The notes below the pieces were generated by a model. That model was not told where the DNA came from, ran no database searches, and was given only the letters and a program-made list of their open reading frames with translations. Positions 43,904 to 53,874 of a DNA stretch of 64,000 nucleotides are shown here, one piece after another. Source of the stretch: Natrinema salinisoli (GTDB taxonomy: Archaea > Halobacteriota > Halobacteria > Halobacteriales > Natrialbaceae); NCBI RefSeq assembly GCF_020405205.1, contig NZ_CP084469.1:620001-684000 (forward strand), in the 5' to 3' direction. The translations under genes and the position numbers were made by a program. Each line of letters opens with the position of its first letter. Within the stretch, counting starts at the first letter, position 1.

Positions 43904-44878
43904 ATGTCACTCGATACGAACCGACGTCGATTTCTCGAACTGACTGGTGCGACCGGTGTAGCCGCACTCGCCGGCTGTAGTGGCGGCGGTAACGGAAACG
44001 GTAACGGAGACGGAAACGGTGGCGGCAACCGCCTGACCTGGCACGCCGGCGGTACCGGTGGCACGTACTACCCGCTCTCGAACGAGTTCAAGACCGTCGT
44101 CGAGGCCAACACCGACTTCTCGCTGAACGTCCAGTCGACGGGCGCGAGCGTCGAGAACGTCGGCAGCCTCGCGGACGGCTCCGCGGACTTCGCGCTCATC
44201 CAGAACGATATCGCGTCCTTCGCGAAGAACGGCACCGGAATCGACGCATTCCAGGACAATCAGATCGACACCCTGCAGGGTGTCGCGACGCTGTACCCGG
44301 AGACGATTACGCTCGTCACGCTCGCCGAGAACGACATTTCCTCGGTCGAGGATCTCAGCGGCGCGTCGATCAACACCGGCGACCTCGGTTCGGGCACCCA
44401 GGTCAACGCGCTTCAGATCCTGGAATCGGTCGGGATCACAGACTTCGACGAACAGAACGCCGGCTTCTCCCAGGCGTCCGAACAGCTCGCCAACGGCGAC
44501 ATCGACGCAGCCTTCGTCGTCGGTGGCTGGCCGGTCGGTGCGATCGAGGATCTCGCGAACACGAACGACATCGAGATCGTCCCGATCGCGGGCGACAACC
44601 GCGAGACGATCAAAGAGGACGCCACCTGGTTCGCCGACGACACCATCCCCGGTGGAACCTACAGCGGCGTCGACAACGACGTCGAGACCGTCGCCGTGCA
44701 GGCGATGATCGCCACGCACTCCGACGTGCCGGCCGACACGGTCGAGACGGTCACCGCGGCCATCTTCGACAACCTCGGCGAACTCTCGATCAAGACCGAC
44801 TTCATCTCGGTCGATAGCGCACAGGACGGGATGTCCATCGAACTCCACGAAGGAGCAGCAGCGTACTTCGACGCCTGA
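43904..44878 (+). CDS. TAXI-family TRAP transporter solute-binding lipoprotein
   Basis: A 324-residue protein. Tat leader RRRFLE (7-12) and lipobox ALAGC (Cys25) mean it is anchored outside the cell, followed by a Gly/Asn linker. The mature part has the TAXI marks: WHAGGTGGTYYPLSNEF, LQGVATLYPETITLVTLAENDISSVEDLSG, INTGDLGSGTQVNALQIL and AAFVVGGWPVGAI. Such proteins bind amino acids or organic acids; the ligand cannot be fixed. It heads a three-gene operon with a DUF1850 protein and a fused permease. Confidence 0.92.
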   Translation: MSLDTNRRRFLELTGATGVAALAGCSGGGNGNGNGDGNGGGNRLTWHAGGTGGTYYPLSNEFKTVVEANTDFSLNVQSTGASVENVGSLADGSADFALIQNDIASFAKNGTGIDAFQDNQIDTLQGVATLYPETITLVTLAENDISSVEDLSGASINTGDLGSGTQVNALQILESVGITDFDEQNAGFSQASEQLANGDIDAAFVVGGWPVGAIEDLANTNDIEIVPIAGDNRETIKEDATWFADDTIPGGTYSGVDNDVETVAVQAMIATHSDVPADTVETVTAAIFDNLGELSIKTDFISVDSAQDGMSIELHEGAAAYFDA

Positions 44879-44943
44879 TCGGTTCCGCCGCTACGGAACC
44901 CGTCCGGCGCGCTGACATCGGTTTCATCGAATTACACGTAAGA

Positions 44944-45441
44944 ATGGGCCGTGTCTCCCGTCCGAACGTCCTCGTCGCGATCCTCGTAGCGACGGTACTG
45001 GTCCTCGTCGCCGTTACCGCGACGGCCCCGGCCGAAACGGTGCTCGTCGTCGAGGACGTCGAAACCGGCGAGCAGTACCTCACCGAGCCGGTCTCCGACG
45101 GCAGCACTGTGGCCCTCGAGTACACGCATAGCGTGGAGAAATCCCGGGTGTACGACGAGTATCGCGTCGACGATCGAACTCTGGTCAACACCCGAATGGA
45201 GTTCGAGTCCTACGGCTGGGGGCTGCCCGCTCGAGTCGATGTGACGAACGTGAACGGGACGCTCGTGTACGAGCCGTCCGAGCCGATCGCGGAACTTCGA
45301 ACGCTTTCCGTATCGCCCGGACGGATCGCCGGCCACACGCTGATCGTCGACGATCGACGATACGACCTGGTCGCGATGACGAACGCCAACGACGTTCGCA
45401 TTCGCGTCGAACGACGATCGCTAATCGAGATGATTCTATGA
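44944..45441 (+). CDS. DUF1850 protein of the TRAP operon
   Basis: A 165-residue protein with one N-terminal membrane helix (about 8-28) and an extracellular beta domain (EYTHSVEKSRVYDEYRVDDRTLVNTRMEFESYGWGLP), the DUF1850 pattern. DUF1850 genes almost always lie with TAXI-TRAP systems, although what they do is not established. Its stop overlaps the permease start by 4 bp (ATGA). Confidence 0.85.
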   Translation: MGRVSRPNVLVAILVATVLVLVAVTATAPAETVLVVEDVETGEQYLTEPVSDGSTVALEYTHSVEKSRVYDEYRVDDRTLVNTRMEFESYGWGLPARVDVTNVNGTLVYEPSEPIAELRTLSVSPGRIAGHTLIVDDRRYDLVAMTNANDVRIRVERRSLIEMIL

Positions 45442-48185
45442 ATACGAACGACCAATCTGACGGCGGTACTGACACTCCGACCGACGATCGGGAGGGGTCT
45501 GACGACGAACCGACCGACGCGGTCTCCCACGAGGAGGCCGAGGAATTGATCCAGGAGATCGAGCGCCGACGGTCGCTACAGGGGGGTGCCGCAGTGGCGG
45601 TCGCTGCGATCGGCATCCTGTTTTCGGTCTTCCAGCTGTTCCTGGCCGCGCGTAGCTTTTCGTTCACGATCTGGCTCCCGATCGTCGATAACTGGCAGGT
45701 CTCACTACAACTCTTGCAGGCGAACGCGATACACGTCTCGTTCGCCCTCGTGCTGACATTCCTGCTGTTCCCAGCGAGTATGGGCGACGGGATCGTCGCA
45801 CGAAACCTGGGGCGGATCGTCCCCACCGCGTCCAGCAATCTCGGGGATCGAAACCCCCTCACGCGGCTTCTCGAGAGCGCTCGAGCCGCGTCCCGGTGGG
45901 CGTTCCTCGACCCCGACCGGGAGCGCGTGACGCCGTTCGATCTCCTCTGTATCGGAGCGTCGATACTGTCGGCGGGCTACTTCCTGACGGAGTTCTCCGA
46001 AATTCAGAACATGCGGGTGTTCGGCCTTCAGTCCGGGCGGCCGATCACCGAAGTGTACGCGTTCCTCCAGCCCCTCCTCGGCGGCGTTCCGTTTGTCAGC
46101 GAGTACTCCTACGCGATGATACTCGGCGTGGTCGGCGTCCTGTTAGTGCTCGAGGCCACCCGCAGAACGCTCGGGCTCCCGCTGATGATCATCGTCGCGA
46201 CCTTCATCGTCTACGCGCGCTGGGGCTACCTCATCAGCAGCGGGACGCCATTTATCGGCCTGCTCGCGATTCCGGAGCTGACCTGGCCGGACATCGTTCA
46301 GAACCTCTGGTACAACACCGAAAACGGCGTCTTCGGCATCCCGGTGACGGTATCGGTGAGCTTTATTTACATCTTCATCCTCTTCGGGTCGTTCCTCGAG
46401 ATGAGCGGCGCCGGCCAGTGGTTCATCGACCTCGCGTACGCGGTCACTGGAAATCGCAAAGGTGGCCCGGCGAAGGCGAGCATCCTCGCGAGCGGCTTCA
46501 TGGGGACGATTTCGGGATCGTCGATCGCCAACACGGTCACCACCGGCGCGTTCACGATTCCGCTGATGAAGCGCTCGGGATACTCGCCGGAGTTCTCCGG
46601 TGCGGTCGAGTCCTCGGCCTCTTCGGGCGGTCAGATTCTGCCGCCGGTGATGGGGGCCGCCGCGTTCCTGATGGTCCAGTACACCGCGACGCCGTTCGCG
46701 GACATTATCATCGTCGCGACGATTCCGGCGATCGTCTTCTTCTTCGGCGTCTGGGTGATGGTCCACCTCAAGGCGGTCGAACAGGGGATCGGCGGCGTCG
46801 AGGACGCCGACACCGTCCCGATCGGGGCTCACCTCAAGCGCGGGTGGTTCTACCTCGTTCCGATCGGCTTGCTCTTGTACTACCTCATCATCGAGCGGCT
46901 CTCCGTCTCGCGGTCGGCGTGGTTCACTCTCGTCGCGCTCGTGGGGTTGATCGCGCTCGTCTCGGCGTACAGTGAGGAGACGCGCGGGCGGCTCCTCGGC
47001 GTTTTCGCGGCTATCGTCGGCGTCGAACTGGCGAGCTACGCGGTCGGCGGCGTCCCCGTTACCGGCCTCGTCACTGGAGCCAGCAGCGCCGGATTGCCCG
47101 TCGGGGAAGCGCTCGACCGCGTCGTCTCCCGGATCGAATGGTACGCGATGCTGGCCGGTGCGCTGACGTTGCTGTCTCGTCCGAACCTCGACGCACCGTT
47201 GCTCGATCTCAACCCGGCGGTCGGGGAGACGGCCGACTCGATCGGCGATCGGACCGGTCGCGACTTGGGCGATAATCAGCCGTTCCGTCTCGGAACGTTC
47301 GTCGTCAAGTCGATGGACGAGGGCGCGCGGACGGCCGTTCCGGTCGTGATCGCCGTCGCGGCCGCCGGTATCATTCCGGGCGTCATCAGCGTCTCCGGGC
47401 TCGGCCCGAACCTCACGTCGCTGTTGCTCACGCTGTCGGGCGGGTCGCTCGTGATCATGCTGCTCGTGACTGCCGTGGCCAGCATCATCCTCGGGATGGG
47501 GATGCCGACGACGGTCACCTACATCATCCTCATCTCGATGCTCGCGACGCCGCTAGTCGAGTTCGGTCTCCCGCTGCTCGCCGCCCACCTGTATATCCTC
47601 TACTTCGGCGTCATCGCCGACATCACGCCGCCGGTGGCCGTCGCCGCCTACGCCGCGAGCGGGGTCGCCAAGTCGAATCCGTTCGAGACCGGTGTGAAGG
47701 CGTTCTCGCTGTCGCTGAACAAGGCGATCGTGCCGTTCGCGTTCGTCTTCGTCCCCGGAATCATCCTCCTTCGCGAGAAGGAGAACGCCGCGGAGTTGCC
47801 GATTCGCGAGCAGTACCGCGTCGTGGGCGTCTCCGATCTAATGGAACTCTCCTACTCGATTCCGGAGATCCTGATCCCCGTCGCCGGCGTCTTCCTCGGC
47901 GTGATCGCCCTCGGTGCGACCGTCATCGGAACGCTGTACACGAGCGCGAACCGCCTCGAGCGATCCGGCTTCGCGCTCAGTTCGCTGCTGCTCATGGCAC
48001 CGGGGATGCTCTCGACGTCGGTATTCGACCTGCTCGGAGTCGTCGGCGTGACTGCCTCGGTCGACGCGCTCGCGCTCGATCTCACGCTTCGTGGCATCGG
48101 ACTCGTGCTGTTCGTCGTCCTCGCGGCGAAGAACCGGCAGCAGGCGACGAATCCGGGTGAGGTGAATCAGCCGACGGTGAGCTGA
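45438..48185 (+). CDS. Fused TRAP transporter permease (4TM-12TM)
   Basis: A 915-residue membrane protein combining the small (DctQ-like) and large (DctM-like) TRAP permease subunits, as is usual in TAXI systems. A charged N-terminus (1-40) precedes about 18 helices. Typical DctM blocks: ASGFMGTISGSSIANTVTTGAFTIPLMKRSGYSPEFSGAVESSASSGGQILPPVMGAAAFLM, and GMGMPTTVTYIILISMLATPLVEFG with ITPPVAVAAYAASGVAKSNPF. It drives import by the Na+ or H+ gradient using the binding protein two genes upstream. Start overlaps the DUF1850 stop. Confidence 0.94.
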   Translation: MNTNDQSDGGTDTPTDDREGSDDEPTDAVSHEEAEELIQEIERRRSLQGGAAVAVAAIGILFSVFQLFLAARSFSFTIWLPIVDNWQVSLQLLQANAIHVSFALVLTFLLFPASMGDGIVARNLGRIVPTASSNLGDRNPLTRLLESARAASRWAFLDPDRERVTPFDLLCIGASILSAGYFLTEFSEIQNMRVFGLQSGRPITEVYAFLQPLLGGVPFVSEYSYAMILGVVGVLLVLEATRRTLGLPLMIIVATFIVYARWGYLISSGTPFIGLLAIPELTWPDIVQNLWYNTENGVFGIPVTVSVSFIYIFILFGSFLEMSGAGQWFIDLAYAVTGNRKGGPAKASILASGFMGTISGSSIANTVTTGAFTIPLMKRSGYSPEFSGAVESSASSGGQILPPVMGAAAFLMVQYTATPFADIIIVATIPAIVFFFGVWVMVHLKAVEQGIGGVEDADTVPIGAHLKRGWFYLVPIGLLLYYLIIERLSVSRSAWFTLVALVGLIALVSAYSEETRGRLLGVFAAIVGVELASYAVGGVPVTGLVTGASSAGLPVGEALDRVVSRIEWYAMLAGALTLLSRPNLDAPLLDLNPAVGETADSIGDRTGRDLGDNQPFRLGTFVVKSMDEGARTAVPVVIAVAAAGIIPGVISVSGLGPNLTSLLLTLSGGSLVIMLLVTAVASIILGMGMPTTVTYIILISMLATPLVEFGLPLLAAHLYILYFGVIADITPPVAVAAYAASGVAKSNPFETGVKAFSLSLNKAIVPFAFVFVPGIILLREKENAAELPIREQYRVVGVSDLMELSYSIPEILIPVAGVFLGVIALGATVIGTLYTSANRLERSGFALSSLLLMAPGMLSTSVFDLLGVVGVTASVDALALDLTLRGIGLVLFVVLAAKNRQQATNPGEVNQPTVS

Positions 48186-48448
48186 AATCGGAACTCACAC
48201 CCATCCGCGAGCGTGTGACGAAGCCGACGAGCGCACCGAAACGCTATCTCTCTCCGTTCGTGACGCCGGACGTATTCACCACACTGGGCACCTAACCGAC
48301 GGTACTCGAGGCACCGTATGCGGTGAACGGTACCGGATCTGGATCGATTTCCCCGTAGCTCGCCGGCGGTTTCGTACGCTCGGTGACGAAAAACGGACGA
48401 CTCGTTCTCTGGGAGTCAACACCAGCAGGGCGGCGACACTCTCGATCG

Positions 48449-49606
48449 TCAGAACAGCGCGTCGAGCTCGCCGCCGGTGTCCATCAGTGAGGCGAACTCC
48501 TCGTCGGCGCTCGCCCGGACGTCCTCGGTGGTTTCCTGGGCCTCGATCGCCACCTGCTGGAGCTGTTCGATCCGCGGCACGTCCGTCACGCCCGACAGCA
48601 GGACGATCGCGCCGACCTCGTCTCGGCTCGGGATCGGATAATCGCCGCCGCGGATCTCCATGCTCGCGGTCTCGTCCTCGAGCCACTGGCGGCCGCGCTC
48701 GACGCCCTTGCGGTTGAGGTGGGACGGCGGGCCGGTGGCGACGACCAGCCCGCGATCCGCGCTCGAGACGTCACAGGGGAGCGTGAGTCGTCCGAGAGCG
48801 GCCTTGCGGACGAGGCTGGTCATTCGGTTCGTCGCGGCACCGTCGTCGAACTCGTCGTCACCGGTCAGGGACGAGAGCAGTCCCGTGTCCGCGTCGACCA
48901 CCTCGCGCGCGTAGCCGATCGTCGAGATGCCGTTCGAGAGCGTGTTGATGATCTCGCTCGAGTCGACGACGCTCTCGGCGACGTGATCGCCCTGCTCGAC
49001 CTCGCCGGCGGCGAAGAGGAGGCCGAACCGCTCGACGATCTCGCGGTTGATGCGGTCGTAGCCGCCTTCGACGGATTCGCCGGCGCTGCGCCAGACGTCG
49101 TTGTCGAAGACGAGCAGGTTGTCGACCTCGTCGACGAAGGTCTGGAACGATCGAGCGGCGTTGAGCGTGTAGATCCCCCCTTCGTCCGTGCCGGGGAGGA
49201 TGCCGAGCCCGTAGACGGGCTGCGTGTAGATCCGCTTGAGGTGTTTCGCGAGGACGGGTGCGCCGCCCGACCCGGTGCCGCCGCCCATCCCGGCGACGAT
49301 GAGGAAGGCGTCGATCTCGTGGACGGGGATCCGATCGATCGCGCCCTGTATCTCGTCGATGTCCGCCTCGGCGACTTCCGCGCCGAGTTCGTTGTCGGCA
49401 CCGACGCCGTGGCCCTTCACGCGCGCCTGACCGATGAGGATGCGGTTCTCGTCCGTTATTCGCTCGAGTCCTTTGAGGTCCGTCGTCGCGGAGTTGACCG
49501 CGATCGCCGATTCGATGAAGCCGCCGCCGATCGCGTCGTCGAACGACAGGAACTCGTCGACTACCTTCCCGCCTGCCTGACCGAAGCCGATGAGTGCGAG
49601 TTTCAT
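48449..49606 (-). CDS. cetZ: CetZ-family tubulin/FtsZ homologue
   Basis: A 385-residue GTPase. The G-loop starts LALIGFGQAGGKVVDEFL, with the tubulin signature GGGTGSG at 108-114, and T7-region GGYDRINREIVERFGLLF. The C-terminal domain contains IEIRGGDYPIPSRDEVGAIVLLSGV-like sequence and ends in an acidic tail. CetZ proteins form cytoskeletal filaments; CetZ1 is needed for rod shape and motility in Haloferax. Which paralogue this is cannot be told, though overall it looks like the CetZ1 type. It is divergent from the photolyase gene. Confidence 0.9.
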   Translation of the reverse strand: MKLALIGFGQAGGKVVDEFLSFDDAIGGGFIESAIAVNSATTDLKGLERITDENRILIGQARVKGHGVGADNELGAEVAEADIDEIQGAIDRIPVHEIDAFLIVAGMGGGTGSGGAPVLAKHLKRIYTQPVYGLGILPGTDEGGIYTLNAARSFQTFVDEVDNLLVFDNDVWRSAGESVEGGYDRINREIVERFGLLFAAGEVEQGDHVAESVVDSSEIINTLSNGISTIGYAREVVDADTGLLSSLTGDDEFDDGAATNRMTSLVRKAALGRLTLPCDVSSADRGLVVATGPPSHLNRKGVERGRQWLEDETASMEIRGGDYPIPSRDEVGAIVLLSGVTDVPRIEQLQQVAIEAQETTEDVRASADEEFASLMDTGGELDALF

Positions 49607-49909
49607 AGCTGTCTATCGTGGCCGTTCCCCGGCGCGACCGCGACCGCTCTGTGGGGACCGGCGGTCCGCCGGGATTGGAACGGGTTCCACGTCTCCCGAG
49701 ACGCCACTTCCGGGCATTGTTATGCGCGCCGTATAGTCGATACAAAGTATGTCATCGTCTCACTACTCTCTTCTAATCCGAACTTTCATCGACCGATGAG
49801 TGTTGATTGCGGTAGCCGAACTGAGGGGTTACACCCATCCAACCGACTCCGCGACCGCACGGATCACCGACAACCCCACGTTTTCCGTGCTCGAGTCGTC
49901 AGACCGAGT
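49607..49909. other. Intergenic region between cetZ and the photolyase gene
   Basis: About 300 bp separating divergent genes, and so probably containing both promoters. TATAGTC and GATACAAAG (49732-49747) are TATA-like candidates. No gene or repeat was identified. Confidence 0.4.
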
Positions 49910-51319
49910 GTGATCGTTCACTGGCACCGCCGGGACCTCCGGACGACCGACAATCGGGGGCTGGCACGCGCTGCGTCGACCGAGGAGCCGGTCGTCCCGC
50001 TGTTCGTCCTCGATCCGACCGTCCTCGAGCACGCGTCGCCGGTCCGCGTCGCGTGCTTGCTCGAGTCTCTCGCCGACCTTCGGACGTGGTACCGGGACCG
50101 GGGGAGCGACCTGCTCGTCGCTCGCGGCGAGGCGAGCGGGGTCGTTCCACAGGTGGCGGCGGCCCACGACGCGACGAGGGTCGTCTGGAACGAGGATTAC
50201 AGCGGCCTCGCACGGGACCGCGATCGGGCAGTGCGGGCGGCGCTCGAGGAAGCGGGTATCGCTGCCGAGTCGGTCCACGACGCGATCCACCACGAACCGG
50301 GGTCGATCACGCCGAATCAGGGCGAGCACTACTCGGTGTTTTCGTACTTCTGGAAGAAGTGGCGCGATCGCGACAAGCGAGCGGCGGTCGCGGAACCGGT
50401 TGCGGACGATCTCGCCGACGTGTCCGGCGAGCCGATCCCCTCGCTCGCCGAGCTCGGGTTCGACGAGCCCGAGGCGACGCCGCCGACGGTGACGATGGCG
50501 GCGGCTCGAGAGCGGGTCGCCGACTTCTGTTCGGGACCGATCTACGACTACGCCGACCAGCGCGATTATCCCGCGGCCAGCGGGACGTCCCGGCTCTCTC
50601 CACATCTCAAATGGGGCACGATCGGGCCGCGCGAACTGTTCGCGGCGACCGAGCGCGCCGCCGATGGAGCCTCGACCGCCGACGACCGCGAGAGCGTTCG
50701 AGAGTTCCAGCGCCAGCTCGCCTGGCGGGAGTTTTACGCACACGTCCTCGCGTTCAACCCCGAGACGATTACCGAGGATTTCAGCGGGTACGAACACGAG
50801 ATCGAGTGGCGCGACGACCCGGACGCCCTCGAGGCCTGGCGAGCCGGGGAGACGGGCTATCCGATCGTCGACGCGGGAATGCGCCAGCTGCTGGCCGAGG
50901 GATGGATGCACAATCGCGTGCGGATGCTCGTGGCCTCGTTTCTGACGAAGGATCTCATGCTCGACTGGCGAGCGGGCTACGACTGGTTTCAGCGGCGTCT
51001 CGCGGATCACGACACCGCAAACGACGTCGGCGGCTGGCAGTGGGCGGGCTCGACCGGCACCGACGCCCAGCCGTATTTCCGGGTCTTCAACCCGATGAAA
51101 CAGGGGCGAGAGTACGATCCTGACGCCGAGTACATCCGCGAACACGTACCCGAACTCGCCGACGCGACCGCCGACGAGATCCACGGCTGGCACGAGCTCG
51201 AGCCGGCACAGCGAGAGCGAATCGCCCCCGACTATCCGGCTCCGATAGTCGACCACGCGGACCGGCGAGAACAGGCGATCGAATTGTTCGAACGGGCGCG
51301 CGGCGAGTCATCAGATTAG
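49910..51319 (+). CDS. phr: Class I cryptochrome/deoxyribodipyrimidine photolyase
   Basis: A 469-residue protein. The N-terminal Rossmann domain starts IVHWHRRDLRTTDNRGLARAA; the FAD domain carries SRLSPHLKWGTIGPRELF, RQLAWREFYAHVL, GYPIVDAGMRQLLAEGWMHNRVRMLVASFLTKDLMLDWRAGYDWF, and DHDTANDVGGWQWAGSTGTDAQPYFRVFNPMKQ. The pattern matches CPD photolyases that repair UV dimers with light; a cryptochrome-like role is less likely because the repair-type Asn/Trp residues are present. The start is GTG at 49910. It is alone, divergent from cetZ. Confidence 0.94.
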   Translation: MIVHWHRRDLRTTDNRGLARAASTEEPVVPLFVLDPTVLEHASPVRVACLLESLADLRTWYRDRGSDLLVARGEASGVVPQVAAAHDATRVVWNEDYSGLARDRDRAVRAALEEAGIAAESVHDAIHHEPGSITPNQGEHYSVFSYFWKKWRDRDKRAAVAEPVADDLADVSGEPIPSLAELGFDEPEATPPTVTMAAARERVADFCSGPIYDYADQRDYPAASGTSRLSPHLKWGTIGPRELFAATERAADGASTADDRESVREFQRQLAWREFYAHVLAFNPETITEDFSGYEHEIEWRDDPDALEAWRAGETGYPIVDAGMRQLLAEGWMHNRVRMLVASFLTKDLMLDWRAGYDWFQRRLADHDTANDVGGWQWAGSTGTDAQPYFRVFNPMKQGREYDPDAEYIREHVPELADATADEIHGWHELEPAQRERIAPDYPAPIVDHADRREQAIELFERARGESSD

Positions 51320-51449
51320 TGAGGTACCGCGTTCACGTTCCCTCGTACCGATTGAACGTAAAATCGATAGCTATTGTTGTAATATGTAGGTGATGCGAAT
51401 AACTATATTTGCCATCATCCTTTTCCGAATGACTCTCTTAGCCGCTATT

Positions 51450-51758
51450 ATGTCCTCCCCGGACGGAACCTCGACGCCCGATGGTTCGGTGTCGCCAACG
51501 CAGGCCATCATCGAGGCTATCGCCGAGCACGAGGGCGTCGATATCACTGACGTCGAACCCCCGGCCTACGACCCGCTGTTTACCGTCGTCAATCCGGAAG
51601 CCCTCGACGATCTGTTCCACACCACTGCCGGTCTCGCGACCAACGTGGAGGTTCGTCTGGAGTACGAGGGGTACGAGGTCCTCGTCCGTCCGGGCAGTGA
51701 CGTCGACGTTCGCGACCTCGATTCCACTAACTCGATCGACAGTTCGTTCGGGGACTGA
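51450..51758 (+). CDS. HalOD1 output-domain protein
   Basis: A 102-residue acidic protein. Core SPTQAIIEAIAEHEGVDITDVEPPAYDPLFTVVNPEALDDLF and VEVRLEYEGYEVLVRPG is the HalOD1 domain. It is usually either a lone protein or attached to response regulators; its molecular role is unknown but it is seen as an output module. The ATG at 51450 was preferred over upstream in-frame ATGs because the extra residues form an odd hydrophobic leader. A TATA-like ACTATATTTG is at 51401-51410. Confidence 0.8.
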   Translation: MSSPDGTSTPDGSVSPTQAIIEAIAEHEGVDITDVEPPAYDPLFTVVNPEALDDLFHTTAGLATNVEVRLEYEGYEVLVRPGSDVDVRDLDSTNSIDSSFGD

Positions 51759-51772
51759 CGGCCGAGTCGAGT

Positions 51773-52741
51773 TCACTCGGCCCAGTAGGCCTCTCCTGGT
51801 TGGGTTTCGAAGACTGCGCGAGCGAGCAGATCGATCGCCTTCTCGAGTCCCTCCCGCGAACTGGTCAGCGAGTCCTCGTGCTCGATGCTCAGCGCGCCGT
51901 CGTAACCGACCATCCGGAGCGTCGAGACGATGTCCTTCCAGTGAGTTTCGTCGTGTCCGTAACCGACCGACCGAAACAGCCACGATCGATTCGGCTCGTC
52001 GTCGTACGCCGTCGTGTCCAGCACGCCCTTTTCGCGGGCCTGTGCATCGTAGATCTTGGTGTCTTTGGCGTGGAAATGGTGGATCGCGTCGCGCTCGCCC
52101 AGATACCGGATCGCGTCGGTGATCGTGATCCCTTGCCAGTAGAGGTGCGAGGGATCGAAGTTCGCGCCGATCCGATCGCCGGTCTCCTCGCGGAGCCGTG
52201 CCATGCCGTGGGGTTCGTACACCAGCATGTTGGGATGCATCTCGATCGCGATATCGACCCCGTGATCGGCGGCCTCGTCGGCGATATCGTCCCAGTAGTC
52301 GACGGCTCGTTCCCACTGGTACTCGAGGGCTGCGGCGTGTTCCGGCGGCCAGGGTGCCGTGATCCAGTTCGGAACGTCGTCGTCCGGGCCGCCGGCCGGG
52401 AGTCCCGAGAAACAGGTGACGGTCCCGACGTCCAGTTGCGCGGCCAACTGAATCGCCTCGCGGAGTTCGGTATCGGCCGTCTCGGCGCGATCCTCGTCGG
52501 GATGCAGGGGGTTGTTGTGCGTCGCGAGCGCGCTGATCCGCATGTCGTACTCGTCGAGCAAGTCGCGGAGCTCGGCCTGCTCGGTATCGTCGTCCAGGTA
52601 CTCTTCGCGCGTCAAGTGGGCCTGTCCCGGATGGCCGCCGACGCCGGGTTCGATCGCGTCGACGCCGAGCCCGTCGAGATAGGGGAGCGCCTTCTCGAGC
52701 GGTTCGTCGGCCAGCGGTGGCGTGTGGACGCCGATTTCCAT
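51773..52741 (-). CDS. Sugar phosphate isomerase/epimerase (AP-endonuclease family 2)
   Basis: A 322-residue TIM-barrel protein. Family marks: EIGVHTPPLADEPLEKALPYLDGLGVDAIEPGVGG, a metal-binding Glu region VDIAIEMHPNMLVY, IGANFDPSHLYWQGITITDAIRYLG, HFHAKDTKIY and ALSIEHEDSLTS. Relatives isomerise or dehydrate sugars and inosose. It is the last gene of the minus-strand carbohydrate group, 65 bp downstream of the Gfo/Idh oxidoreductase, so both probably process the imported sugar. The ATG at 52741 begins the barrel directly. Confidence 0.88.
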   Translation of the reverse strand: MEIGVHTPPLADEPLEKALPYLDGLGVDAIEPGVGGHPGQAHLTREEYLDDDTEQAELRDLLDEYDMRISALATHNNPLHPDEDRAETADTELREAIQLAAQLDVGTVTCFSGLPAGGPDDDVPNWITAPWPPEHAAALEYQWERAVDYWDDIADEAADHGVDIAIEMHPNMLVYEPHGMARLREETGDRIGANFDPSHLYWQGITITDAIRYLGERDAIHHFHAKDTKIYDAQAREKGVLDTTAYDDEPNRSWLFRSVGYGHDETHWKDIVSTLRMVGYDGALSIEHEDSLTSSREGLEKAIDLLARAVFETQPGEAYWAE

Positions 52742-52806
52742 ACGGCGTGTGACCACTGCCGGAAAGATAAAACGGGGGCCGGCACGTCCCCGGTGCCGGA
52801 AGAGGA

Positions 52807-53874
52807 TCACTCGTCGAACGCGATCGTTCGACCCTCGTTGCTCGAGCGGTAGATACTCTCGATGACTCGCTGGACTTCGAGCGCCTCCCTGACGCTGTTG
52901 TCGTGATCTTCGTCGCCGACGATACGGTCGAAAAACGCCTTCTGCTCGTCCGAGTGGGTGTCGTTCTGTCGCGTTTCGATGGTCGTATCCTCGAGGTGAT
53001 CGGGGCCGTCGTTGCTCGCCGAGTGAACGCTGAGATCGCCGTCGAGGAGGTCGAACCGGGCGGCGGCCTCGGTGCCGCGGACGACGAACTCGTGGGTCGC
53101 TGGTCGGTTGGTCGCCCACGCGACCTCGAGCGAGACAGTTCGGTTTCCGTCACAGCGAATGAACGCGCTGGCCGAGTCGTCGACGTCGAACCCTTCGGGC
53201 CCCGCGTCGTCGGCCCACATGTCGAGGTAGGCGTACTCTTCGCGGTGGCCGAACTCGCTGCGGGCGACGCCGCTGACCTCCCAAAGATCGGGATAGCCGA
53301 GGAGATAGAGGGCGAGATCGATCGCGTGGACCCCGAGGTCGATGAGCGCACCGCCACCCGCGATCTGGTGACGGGTAAACCACGACCCGCGCCCGGGGAT
53401 GCCTCGCCGACGGACGTAGTTCGCCTCGACGTGCGAGACATCGCCGAGATTCCCCCGATCGATCCGATCTTTCACGATCCGGACCGTGTTCGCGAACCGG
53501 TTGTTGAATCCGACCGTGGCGTGGCCCTCGGAGTCGGCCGCCGCGTCGGCGATCCGCTCGGCACTCTCGATCGAGTGGGCGAGTGGCTTCTCGAGGAGCA
53601 CGTGGAGGTCCCGTTCGAAGGCATCGATGGCGTACTCCTCGTGATACTTGTTCGGCGTCGTGATGATCACTGCGTCGACGGTGTCGTACAACTCACGGTG
53701 GTCGTCGTAAACGTCCACGTCGTACCGTCTGGCAAAGCGCGTTCTCGCCTCGGCGGCGATGTCCATCCCACCGGTAAGCGTCACCCCGAGGTCTACGAGT
53801 CGCTCCGCGTGGTACTGGCCGATGTTGCCGAGACCGACGATCCCGGTTTCGATGTTCGATCGATCGAGTGTCAT
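52807..53874 (-). CDS. Gfo/Idh/MocA-family oxidoreductase
   Basis: A 355-residue dehydrogenase. The Rossmann motif is GIVGLGNIGQYHAERL, the EKP catalytic motif reads LLEKPLAHS (about residues 93-101), and the substrate-binding helix motif is GGGALIDLGVHAIDLALYLLG with Asp and His of the family. It probably oxidises a sugar, polyol or related carbohydrate using NAD(P). It lies between the ABC ATPase gene (172 bp upstream) and the isomerase gene. The ATG at 53874 is chosen; the upstream extension is basic and unlikely. Confidence 0.9.
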   Translation of the reverse strand: MTLDRSNIETGIVGLGNIGQYHAERLVDLGVTLTGGMDIAAEARTRFARRYDVDVYDDHRELYDTVDAVIITTPNKYHEEYAIDAFERDLHVLLEKPLAHSIESAERIADAAADSEGHATVGFNNRFANTVRIVKDRIDRGNLGDVSHVEANYVRRRGIPGRGSWFTRHQIAGGGALIDLGVHAIDLALYLLGYPDLWEVSGVARSEFGHREEYAYLDMWADDAGPEGFDVDDSASAFIRCDGNRTVSLEVAWATNRPATHEFVVRGTEAAARFDLLDGDLSVHSASNDGPDHLEDTTIETRQNDTHSDEQKAFFDRIVGDEDHDNSVREALEVQRVIESIYRSSNEGRTIAFDE

